From assembly GCF_902806685.2 (NCBI RefSeq), contig NC_048537.1, forward strand, positions 17,506,720-17,570,719: DNA of 64,000 bases. Direction: 5' to 3'. This document shows, in pieces, positions 31,290 to 43,700 of this stretch. A program made the translations under genes and the position numbers. The stretch's first letter is position 1. Each line of letters begins with the position of its first letter. This stretch comes from Maniola hyperantus. Lineage: Eukaryota > Arthropoda > Insecta > Lepidoptera > Nymphalidae. Below the pieces are notes generated by a model, which was not told where the DNA came from, did no database searches, and saw nothing but the letters and a program-made list of their open reading frames with translations.

Positions 31290-31793
31290 TCACAGCAGCG
31301 CAGGTGTCTGCTCTGTGAGAGAAGCTTCTAGGACAATCTCGCGGCTCTCATTGAGCACGTTCTGCGCATGCTCGTCTTCTGCAGTCGGGTCCACATCAAG
31401 CAGAGTGTACTCAGTGTGAATGCTGCTGCTATCTTCACTGTCATGCGCCGTGCAGTACGTCACAGCGGCGTAGTAAACCGCTCTATGCGGGCTACCTCTG
31501 CTCGACCCGTACGCTGAGTCCCATCTACTCGACTGACTGTTATTACAGCTTTGCAAGCTGCCATTCTGGGAGTCATAGCTGTCGTAGCTGCTGTAAAAAG
31601 ACTCGTTGATGTTTTCATACGTCTCGTTCACTCTTGAAGGCGGCAGGGAGGTGCGACAAGGACAGAAGCGTTGTAAGTCAATCTCTGGAGTCGCGTCTAC
31701 TGTGCCACTGTAGGATGGAGAGCGCACGAGCGCTGGGGAGACTCGGTTTCGAGCGCTCTTGCGACTTTTGTTGCGCTTGAAGAGTTTGAAGGC
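31290..31793 (-). CDS. Terminal exon of the unrecognised minus-strand gene
   Basis: 168 codons open from the acceptor TTTACAG (31794-31800 side) to TGA at 31290-31292. GC content is well above the flanks, and the exon is not part of any repeat family seen here. Encodes AFKLFKRNKSRKSARNR..., CPCRTSLPPS, a Ser/Tyr-rich stretch and LTEQTPALL. Polypyrimidine tract CCTTTTCCTTCTTTACAG supports the acceptor. Confidence 0.7.
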   Translation of the reverse strand, partial: AFKLFKRNKSRKSARNRVSPALVRSPSYSGTVDATPEIDLQRFCPCRTSLPPSRVNETYENINESFYSSYDSYDSQNGSLQSCNNSQSSRWDSAYGSSRGSPHRAVYYAAVTYCTAHDSEDSSSIHTEYTLLDVDPTAEDEHAQNVLNESREIVLEASLTEQTPALL

Positions 31794-34700
31794 CTGTAAA
31801 GAAGGAAAAGGTTTGTGTTAGTCACGTCATGAGATTTATTTAATATTTGAGTAATTATTGAGAGGTGATGGCCCCTCAGCAAAGCCGAGTAGACCGCCTA
31901 GGTCGCGCCTAGGAGCGAGCTTGTATAGCTGGAGTGAAGTGTTCAGCGAAGAGTAATCAATTAACATCAAGTGACCTGCTCGTTTGCTCGCAGTTAAAGG
32001 CTAACTTGTACCTAATGGAATAAAACATTGACTTATACATGTATATTACTTCGTATGGACAGAGCCATTGAACAAACAAAATGGCACCGATTCAGTGGTG
32101 CTTTAGCACCAATGCAACCTCAGTGAATGACGTCTGGATTTCAAACGGGTCGTTCATTAGTATCTAAGAGTGGTGCTGATTTATTTGGTTCCAAAAACGT
32201 GAAAAATTTTGTTCTCTTGGGCACATCTTGTCATTTATATCGATGGAATAAAAGAAGCTTTGTCCATGAGAAAACCGCGAGAAAGCTTTGTCACGCTGAT
32301 TGTGCTTGCGCTGCGCAGTTATCGTGCCGGGAGTTATTGGGTCGTGTAGATATCGCCAAATGACTTTCCGATACTCATTTTGTGGAAACATTGCTTTTTC
32401 AACCGTTTATGACTTTTTTACCCGTGAAATATTTGGTCCCTTTTGCTATTATTTCTAGGTCATTGGAAGATAAGGTATACTTAGCTGTTAACCGCAACTT
32501 CGCTCGCACGAAGGGTATTTATTTATTCAGATACAAGTTAGCCCTTGACTGCAATCTCACCTGGTGGTAAGTGATGATGCAATCTATGATGATAGCGGGC
32601 TAACCTGGAAGGGGTATGGCAGTTTTTATTAAACCCATACCCCTTTGGTTTCTACACGGCATTGTACCGGAACGCTAAATCGCTTGGCGGCACGGCTTTG
32701 CCGGTAGGGTGGTAACTAGCCACGGCCGAAGCCTCCCACCAGACCAGACCAGAAATTTAGAAATTATAAAATTCCAAACCCCTGCCAGGAATCGAACCCG
32801 GGACCTCCCACTATTAAGACCACAGCGCTCACCACTGCGCCAGGGAGGTCTTCCTAAATCGTCGGGTGTATTTAATATTCCTGTATCGTTCTCAACTCTA
32901 CTTATTCGTGACTAACTTATATGCCTGCGACTTCATCCGCGTTGACTACATTTTCAAACCCTTATTTTACCCCCTTATGGGATGAATTTTCAAAAATCCA
33001 GGGCAAACACAGGGCCGTCTTTACCCGGGGGTTCAAGGCGTGCGGTGCACCCGGGTGCAGAGTCCTAGGGGGCGCAAGCCGGCCGCCCATATCTGCATCT
33101 GCATGCCTTTCCAGTGGTTTGAACTGTGCGTTGATAGTTCAGTCTGTCAGTCAGTCACCTTTTCCTTTTATATATTTTGATTATTTCTAACGTATAGTCC
33201 GTGACGGTGTACGGGGCGTTCCCTCCCTGATTGCCATCTCGACCTGTCGCGTACTATACTTGTCTTTGTTGAAATTGAGTCATCTCCACTCTCCAGCCAG
33301 GCGCTTGGTACTGTGGCCGAAATTCGGTCGGGACTCAGGAGGATAACATCGTTAATTAGCTATGTCAGTGCAATGAGTGAACAATTAGGTGACAGCTAGA
33401 ATTTCACCAATACCAGGTCAGTAGCCAATGAACAGAGCACGCGCTTCATATATTAATTACTAGCTGATGCCCGCGACTTCGTCCGTGTGGATTTACATTA
33501 TTCAAAATCCCGCGGGAACTCTTTGATTTTCCGGCATAAAAAGTAGCCTATGTGTTAATCCCGGGTATAATCTATCTCCATTCCAAATTTTATCCAAATC
33601 CGTTCAGCCATTTTTGTGTGATTGAATAACAAACATCCAAATATCCACACTTTCACATTTATAATATTATTATAGGATTAGGATTATCAACTCTACCCAG
33701 TGTTTCCATGTACACGGTAATTACCGTAGATGCACCGTAATTCAGCCCTAATCTACCGTCAAGGTAATATAGCCATTACCTTGACCGTGTCACCGTAATA
33801 CAAAAATCACGTTAAAAATTCATAATATACTGCGCAATACGAGTACGAATCTCAGTCACGTTAGCATATTTCGTAATGGCAACATTTCTCTTGCTCTCGG
33901 TTTAAGCATCAAATCTCAGCAATCTATTTTCGTCCTTATTCAAGCAATTAGGAAGGAGTGAAATGTAAAATTAATGAGATTTAACAAAATATTAATATGA
34001 ATAAATCCGTTTATGAAAAAGATGCTAGGAGAGTCAGATTCAGAATAATATTAATAATTGATTAAAAAGCAAATTCGTGACTTTTTCTTTTAAAAATGAC
34101 ACGGTAATTTACACGGTATTCTTTTAGCTAATCCACCGTAATTTAATCTAGAAACACCGTAATTTTAACCCTTCAACACGGTAATTCTCGATTTACATAT
34201 GGAAACACTGACTCTACCTCACATCTCACTCGTTGACCTAGAATCAATCAAAGGAGATTGCCCATTTTCTTAGGAGCTTTGGGCCCCCCCTAATATAATT
34301 TTTATGTCACCATAGTTTTAATTTGGTTTTGTAGACAAATAATTACCTTTTCGTATTCTGCAAACAATTTCCATTTATGCACCCTGGTTATAAAGAAATC
34401 TTATTTTTTATGTTGCTGATATTGAGGTTATATTTAATTATTAATTCTTCAAATTAAATGGATGTTTACGATTCTAACTGTAATTGTGGATATTTTCAAT
34501 GATATAGTGAAAAAAAGTCGTAATAAAACATATAATCGTTAAAAAAAACACATTTTGTTAAATTTAATTTAAGTTTTGACACGATGCCACAAAAGAGGGC
34601 CCGTTCACGGGCGATCTCCTTTAGCAGGTAGGTAGGTCTTATAACACAAGTAAAGGAATAAGTAAATCCGAAAACCGTGAATTTGTGGTTACATCACAGA

Positions 34701-37700
34701 AAAAAATGTGTTCATGAACAAAATATTAGTATTTTCAATTTTCAAAGTTAGATTACTATAGGTACCAAGTGGGGTATCTATGAAAGGGCTTTACTTGTAC
34801 ATTCTACAACAGATTTTTATTTATTTTTATGCATAATAGTTTTTGATTTATCGTGCAAAATGTCGAAAAAAAATACGACGATAATACGAAATATTCCGTA
34901 GGTACTACGGAACCCTCAGTGCGCGAGTCTGACTCGCACTTGGCCGGTTTTTTTTATTTTTTTATTTTATTCAGATACAAGTTAGCCCTTGACTGCAATC
35001 TCACCTGATGGTAAGTGATGATGCAGTCTAAGATGATAGCGGGCTAACCTGGAAGGGATATGGCAGTTTTTATTAAACCGTACCCCTTTGGTTTCTACAC
35101 GGCATCGTACCGGAACGCTAAATCGCTTGGCGGCACGGCTTTGCCGGTAGGGTGGTAACTAGCCACGGCCGAAGCCTCCCACCAGACCAGACCAGAAATT
35201 TAGAAATTATAAAATTCCAAACCCCTGCCAGGAATCGAACCCGGGACCTCCCACTATTAAGACCACAGCGCTCACGACTGCGCCAGGGAGGCTGGTTTTT
35301 AAGTAATGACCCCTGATCTGACCCCTGACCTGACCTAGTGTACTCGGTCTTCTGTATTTACTGACTTTTTTTATCGATGATAGTTATTCCGCCTGACATA
35401 GGTATCCATTATCTAAACAATGTGAAGCGACGGTAGACCTATCTAATACAAACGTATACAAAGCAATCTACCAAATCAAATCACGTTAACCTGGAAGTTG
35501 ACCTATTTGAAGATCGATGAATGTATTGCTGTTGCCCTGAAAACTGTCTCAAATAAAAGAAATATTCAGGAATATTTATTTTCATAATATCGTAATTTTC
35601 ACCCAGCTGTAAATAGTTTGTTCATAATAAATACTAAGTATCTACCTACTAGCTGACCCGCCCCGGCTTCGCTCGGGTGAAATTTAGAAAATCGTCGTGG
35701 GGGTGGAATTATCAAAAGTCCTGTACCCGTAGTACAAGATTTTACGTCTCACCAAACAAAACCAAATTCGAGAGTCGAAATACTTCCGCGTTACAGTAAA
35801 ATGGACCTAAACAGCCTTGAATTGAAGTCAAATATTCAATGCCACTGATTTTAATTTCGCAATGTTTCCGCTTGGCGCGCTGGCTGTAGAAGTGTAGACA
35901 AACTTGAGCTTTAAAACAAGGCATTTAAGATCCAGTTTACTGTAACGCGGAAGTATTTCGACTCTCGAATTTGGTTTCGTTTGGTGAGACGTAAAATCTT
36001 GTACTACGGGTACTGGAACACGTATCTTTTCATTTGTAACCGAAAACCTAAATCCCAATTTTAATGGAAATAGCTTGAAAAATGTCGGACTGTCATACAA
36101 ACTTTCATTTCCTATTTCTGCATCCGCAAATGCGGAGCAAGAGAAGAGTTCCCTTGGCATTTCAAAAAAAACCGGCCAAGTGCGAGTCAGGCTCGCGCAA
36201 CGAAAGTTCCGTACTACAGTCCTATTTTTTCGACATTTTGCACGATAATTCAAAAACTATGATGGATAAAAATAAATAAAAATCGGTTGTAGAATGCACA
36301 GGTGAAGCCCTTTCATATGATATCCCACTTGATATAGTTATCTTACTTCGAAAATTGAAAATACTAGATAATAAATATTAGTTCACGATCACATTTTTTT
36401 TGTATGATTTCACCACAAATTCACGGTTTTCAGATTTTTCCCCTAAAGCCAGCTATAAGACCTACCTACCTGCCAAATTTCATGATTCTAGGTCAACGGG
36501 AAGTACCCTGTAGATTTCTTGACAGACCGACAGGCAGACAGATAGGCAGATAGACAACAAAGTGATCCTATAAGGGTTCCGTTTTTCCTTTTGAGGTACG
36601 GAACCCTAAAAACTAAATCTTAATAATTTCACTTGATTGTGCCTTGGAGCGTTTTTCAGACATTGATCCAATGTCCAATGTCGTAGACTAAAACTAAAGC
36701 GGGCTTCTCTGTACTGGCATACGTAGGTAGAACTAGGAAGGAATCGCCCTAGGAGAGTATTGACGCAAGCGAGGCAGACTGCGGCCTGCGTGCTGCGGGT
36801 GTGTCGGCATTTGAGCGTGACTCGCTGTTATGTCGATAATGCGTTATCTGTTATCACGCAGCGCACGGTTGAAAAGCTATATTGAAAAGCTGCGATATAG
36901 GGAAACTAGCTTCTGCCTGCGGTTTCGCCCGCGTGGCCTACAGGAAACAACTGGCATTTTTTTTTCAGAAACAAACTTTATAACATCAGGACGCGCACTC
37001 TGAACAACCCCCATTTCACCCCTTTAAGGGGGGGGGGGGGGATTTCTCATAGTCGTTTCTTAGCTATTAATTTAAGTTAATTATAATATCAATAATTAAA
37101 ACTTTCCCATACAAACTTTCATCCCTTATTTTACCACCCTTATGGGCGAATTTTCCAAAAATCCTGAAACACTTATTTCTTCATTTGTGACCGAAAACAC
37201 AAATACCAATTTTCATGCAAATAACTTGAAAAATGACCGACTTTCATATGAACTTCCATCCCCCATTTAACCCACTTAGGGGTGGGATTTCGAAAAATCC
37301 TTTCTTAGTGGATACCTACTCTGTACAAAGAATAGATCCTCCAAATTTCATGTCTTTAGGACCAGCGGTTTAGGCTGTGCGTTGATATCTATGTCAGTCA
37401 GTCAGTCAGGACTTTGAATTTTATATATATAGAAGATAAGGACTCCTTTTTCTTTTTGAAGTACGGAACCCAAAAAAAACACGTGGTAATAATATTATGA
37501 ACTAGCTTATGCCCGCAACTTTCAGCCCGACTGTGCGGGTATGCGGGGGGATCCCTCCCTGATTGCCATCTCGACTTGTCGCGGCATATATACTTACCTA
37601 TTGTATTTCATTCCACCCTTACCTAATGAATATTGAAGATAATAACTTATTTGTTTACTAACGACGCGACGTCCACAACACCTATCTGTACAATTATAAT

Positions 37701-40700
37701 AATTAACATTCGATAAGTGTTTAAGAGCTATTGTTGATAAAACGGACTGATAGCAGTGCCACAGTGTAGCAAATATACAGTGAACAAGCGGGCGTACATC
37801 CCAGGAGACTGCGTTAGCCATGTTGTTTTCATAACACACTGGGATTACTTAACCCATACTTGACCCTAAAATTTCAATCGATTTTACTATAAAGATTGTG
37901 CTATAATAATGCAAAATAGCAAATCTGCCATTGAGGCATGTAAAACCAATTATTCTTGCACTAATCACAGACAGACGGACGGGCAGACAGTTTGTTTTTA
38001 AAGGAGTTGGGGTATATCGATTAAACTTTAATCGGTATAGGACAGTTTCCATCCTTATGTCGTCGACATCTCATCTACACGCACGAAACGTTTTGCATCA
38101 TCATTCCTCATACGCATGGCTATGGTTTGTAGGTACCTAATACTCTTCCACGATATGTGTTTCCTACCAATTACAACCCGGGTATCTTTAAAACAAGAGT
38201 GAAATAGGCATCTTCTAGGTAAACGCGTCCCATCTTAGGCCGCATCATCACTTTCCATCAGGTGTGTGATTGTGGTCAAGCGTTTGCCTATCTCTACATA
38301 GTATAAAATAAAGTCGCTTCCCGCTGTCTGTATGTATGAAAGCGTAGATCTTTTAAACTATGCAACGGATTTTAATGCGGTTTTCACCAATAGATAGAGT
38401 GATTCAAGAGGAAGGTTTATAGGTATAATTTAATATTGGTTTGTGTTAATTTGTTGAAATATGACGATATTTGAACAAGATGTCGGAAGAAATCAAGCTT
38501 CCATCGAAAATTAACAAATATTACGCGCAACAAAACGAGACGGAGGCGGCGCGGCGGTCACATTTATAATATTAGTATGGAAGTGACACTACATAAGTAT
38601 CTACATTGCCACCCATGCGAAGCCGGGGCGGGTCGCTAGTAATGAATAAAAAAAGGGACAAGAGTCCCTTGTCCCTGATGTTGCTCTGCGCATGACGTTA
38701 CGTCACGTACGTTAACGTGACGTACCTACTGTATGCTTGCTACACTGTGGTGCGGCTATTATTTATTCTGTGCTGATAGTAAATCAAAGGGAATGGAAAC
38801 GGGTTGAGTATTCAACTTTGATCGTCGATCGCTTCTAATGGTTGATAACGTGTTATCAGTAAGTAGTTGAAGTGAGTATCTATATACTCCCTTTAATTGT
38901 GTAGGATCTAAAGTCCTTTGATTTTGTTTTACTGTATTAAGTATACCAATATTAAAATAGAACTGGTTCATTCATTAGTTTTGTATAATTTTGTTCTCCA
39001 TTGCAAATTGAATGATTTTATTGAAAAAGACGACTGTTTTTTTTTATCTAGGTAGTTGCTTTAACAGTGAAGGAAAATATCGGAGGAAACCTGTACTAAC
39101 AAAATAATTGGGAAAATTTTCCTATTTTGAATAACGTCGGCCTCCTCTAAGCATTCTGTTGTGTGAAGTAATTGGTATGGACACTGATAACTGATAACAA
39201 CACTCTTGAACGGCCTCCAGGCGGAAATTCAATCTACTTTGTTATTGAAACTTGCGCCTTTCATTGCTTGAATTTGATCGCAATATTCGAAACTGTTTAT
39301 TGGCCTATGCCCGCGACTTCGTCCGCTGCACAACACGTATTTACCCCTAATTTTTTAAACCTTAGGGTTTGAATTTTCAAAAATCCTTTCTAAGAGGAAG
39401 GATGTCTACGTCATAATAGCTACCTCAGCTATTTGTCAGAGAGTGACATAGGCTACTTTTTATCCCGGGAAATCAGAGTTCCTACGGGATTTTTAACAAC
39501 CTAAATCCACACGTACAAAGTTGCGGGCATCAGCTAGATAAGGTACTTATTTAATATTTTTAACAACCTTTTTTCTATGATTGGAAAAAGAATTAAATTG
39601 GTATTTTTTATTTTCAAACTAAGTAGGTATGTGCCCATTGCTACTTCAGCTTCGCAACCCGTTGAGGTATATTGGTAACTTTTTTAATTATTATTATTAC
39701 AATAAAACTTAAAGCTAGCCTTATCTAATTACTATATAAATCATGACCGCGTGGAATGGTGCCAAGAATACTGGCTGCATTTCCGCGCTGGACAGCCAGG
39801 CTGATCCGTTGCGCAAAAAATGAGCCAGCCCTATTGGTAACTCGGAATTTCTTACGGATCTCCTCATTTCTGATATGATCACGTAGAGAAACTGTGAGCA
39901 ATCTCCAAGGCCAGGTTAGTGGTTACCTATTAATAAATTCCTGTGTAACCCCGAAGGTCGTAAAGTCCGTTGTATTCGCGTGTAGTTTCCGCGTCAGTGG
40001 CCAGCGACCACGACGCCAAGGACCGGTCATGGCTGCCGACCACCCTCGCCCTTCATACCATCCTCGATAACATTCTACGACTATTATGCTACTTCTCAAA
40101 ATTGATGGGCTTTTAAAGGCACCTCTGGTAAGTAGTTCCCTATTAGCAGAATGCAAAAAAACATGTCAATCAAAATTTAAGAGACCATGGACTTATTATA
40201 GTAGGTAAGAGACCTATCAAACTATCACGATTACGACTTTGAATAGATATAAACTTCGGATCGAAATCAAGGAACTAATCGATAGATCAAATGAGCATTG
40301 CAAAAAAAACCTCGATACAAATATAATAGGTACCTACCTACTGTAGCAGTATTAGGTTTTTTTAGGTTAGAATGCTAAATCGCTATAATATATCGGTTTG
40401 TCAATATTTGTCAATCTATCCAAACATCGTAACGGAGCAACAGATCGATGTGATTGTTTGCATGAGTACCTAGGTAAGAGAGTGACATAGACTACTTTTT
40501 GTCCCGGAAAATCAAAGAATTTCAACGGGATTGTTAAAAACCTAAATCCACGCTGACGACGTCGTTGGCATGCTAGTTAACTAATTCCCAAAGTACCAGT
40601 CTTAATTATTCTAAACAAGATGATGCCTGCGACTTTGTCAGCGTGGACTTAGGTTTATGAAAACCCGTGGGAAATCTTTAATTTTCCGGGATAAAAAGTA

Positions 40701-43700
40701 GCCTATGTCCTTCCCCGGGATGCAAGCTATCTCTGTACCAGATTTCGTCAAAATCGGTTGAACGGTTGAGCCGTGAAAAGCTAGCAGACAGACAGACAGA
40801 TAGATAGACAGACAGACACACTTTCGCATTTATAATATTAGTAGGTAAGTAGGTATGGATTAATCTACCACCGCTGTCATGCATCGCAATTCGCAAGTCG
40901 CAATTCGCAATTCGCAAGTCGCAAGTCGCAAGTCGCAAGTCGCAAGTCGCAAGTCGCAACTGTGCCCGGGAGGTCGTCAAAACCTCTTTTTCGCGACGTT
41001 TACAAATTAATCATATCGTTACAAAACTAAACAAGGATTTAAAATATAAAATTGTACTACGAAAACCGGCCAAGAGCGAGTCAGCCTCGCGCAAGGAGGG
41101 TTCGACGGTCGTATTTTTTCTACATATTACAACGATAATGAAAAAACTATGATGCATAAAAATAAATAAAAATCTATTTTAGAATGCACAAGTGAAGCCC
41201 TTTCATAAGATACCCCTCCTAATATAGTTATCTTATTTCGCAAATTGAAAATACTAATTTTTAGTTCATGATCAAAATTTAATTTTTTTTGTGTGATGTA
41301 ACGGTTGTTCACGGTTTTCAGATTTTTTCTCCCTAATATTTGCTATAAGATCTACCTACCCGCCAAATTTCATGATTCTAGGTCAACGGGAAGTACCCTG
41401 TAGGTTTTTTGACAGACCGACAGACAACAAAGTGATCTTATAAGGGTTCCGTTTTTATTTTTGAGGTACGGAACCCTAAAAATGCCGCATGTGCGCGTAA
41501 TAATTAATTAATGAATTTGGGCGGTCAAAGTAACCGCCATGGTTAACATTTACCTACAGACATTGATGTTGGAAGCCCACAGCCCATGTGTAATGTGTTA
41601 CATACTTTTCAAAACAAGCTAACTATGCTAGAAATTAAAACAGCCATGTTTGCGGGACAGGTGTCACCCTCGCACCCCCGCGTTCCCACGACGGCGTTTA
41701 GCATTTTTGTGTTACAAAATATATACTAGTACTGTTTTGTGTACTTTTGTGTTTGTGCGCCGACTCGACACCGACACAAACAGGTGGTGTGAATATAATA
41801 TGTATTCCTGTAGTGTATGAAGCTTCCTATCTGCCCCCCAATTGTGTAAGAATAACCATTTGATGGCTATCGCAATCGTCAAGAATTCTGCCCTTTGATT
41901 GGCTGTGAAAAAATGTAAACAGCGAATCAACCAATCAAAGGGCAGAATTTCTTGACGATTGCGATAGCCATCAAATGGTTATTCTTACACAATTGGGGGG
42001 CTGGTCTTAGATATCTACTCGTGTGGTGTAAACTCTATATCTACACACAACCTTATTTAACGAAAAACTCCTTTAAGCGTAGAAATTGCTAAGGTTTGTT
42101 TGGTTTACATTGTTAGGTACCCTTATATAGAAACATTCTATATAGCGTAGCAACCACTCTCAATAGCGAAACAATACGTCATTATTGAGACCTCAATAAA
42201 CATTAATTTCACTGACCTTAAACACCATACTGATAAAGAGTCGTAAATATTTCGTACGCACAATGGAATTTTTAGAAATGTGTTCATATTTTGTTTGTTG
42301 TAAATTGCCTAGCACGTATTTACTCACTGGCTACTTCCTACTATCGTTTTATTTCTAACCACTTATTATTAAAATTTCATTGTTTTCTCTTACTTTCCAT
42401 TTAACCAAAACTCTTTATAACGCAACTAGTTTACGCTCGTGACTTCGTCCGCGTGGACTATACCAATTTCAAACCCCTATTTCACACCATTAACGGTAGA
42501 ATTTTCAAAAATCCTTTCTTAGCGGATGCCTGCGTCATAATAGCTATCTGCATGCCAAATTGCAGCCCGATCCGTCCAGTAGTTTGAGCTGTGCGTTAAT
42601 AGATCAGTCAGTCAGTCAATCCTTTTATATATTTAAGAAGATACACCCAGTCCCTTCAATTTCGCTATATAGAGTGTACACTGTGTAGTGGAAACTCAAG
42701 TTTGAGACATGTAATGTGATACATTACGCTGGTTTTGCTGTGTACGTTCTTACTTCGAGGTTAATGATTACAGCAAAGTTTAGTTATTAACCATAAGCTC
42801 ACAAGTCCCGAGTTTCGGGCGTGTTAGTGAATAACTAAGTTGCGTGGCGACTATCACTTGGGAATACCTACTACATCGGAGATATCAATTTATAATTACG
42901 TGATGTACCTACATACATAGGCATAGATATCTCAAAGGACTAGCTTTGTGGCAATAATGAATAGAGTTAAAATCTATTATCTGTACCATATCAAATATTT
43001 GAAAAGAGCAACCGCTCAGTTTCTTGCTGGTTCTTCTCGGTAGGAAAGGCATTCCGAACCAGTGGTAGATGCATCAGACTATTCGTAAGTACTTGTAAAA
43101 GTTTATTCGAATAAAAAAGATTTTTATTTTTATTTTTATAAAATAATGTACGGTAGCTTGTATGTAATTGTATAATAGTTATATATTATTTACTATGTAT
43201 TTATTGTAAAAGTACCTAACTTTGCAATGCTCTGACGGGGCTTCATGTATACTTGAAAGCAAAAGAATAAATAAACGAAAATAAATCAAAACTAGTCAAG
43301 TGCGTATCAGAAGTCAGTGCACGCGATAGATTTGCAGGGCGGGCGGATTCGCAATATATTACCTATGCCCTATATACCTACCTATATACCTACTGTAAAC
43401 CTAAATATACATGTAAATATATATAAGTGACCGACTGACTGGCTGACTGATCTAGCAATGTACAGCTCAAACTACTGGATGGATTGAGCTGAAAGGCATG
43501 CAGATAGCTATCTATTATGAGTATCTTATTATGTGTATATGTATATATACTATATGTGTATAGTATTATGAGTATATGACGTAAAAATCCGCGACTCTTC
43601 AACTTAGGGTGCTTTTCTAACAATCCGCACATGGCCAAAACCCTATCTCTCTGAGAGGAGACCCGTGCTCTGTAGTGAGCCGGGGATGAGCCGGACATGA

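Noticed and set aside
35828..36253. 141-codon minus-strand frame
   Set aside because: It crosses a palindromic MITE (35724-36012) and the start of a repeat C copy; no splice sites or conserved motifs.
40678..40980. 100-codon minus-strand frame
   Set aside because: Made of a 7-bp minisatellite and a Helitron-like element with a (CAGA)n run.
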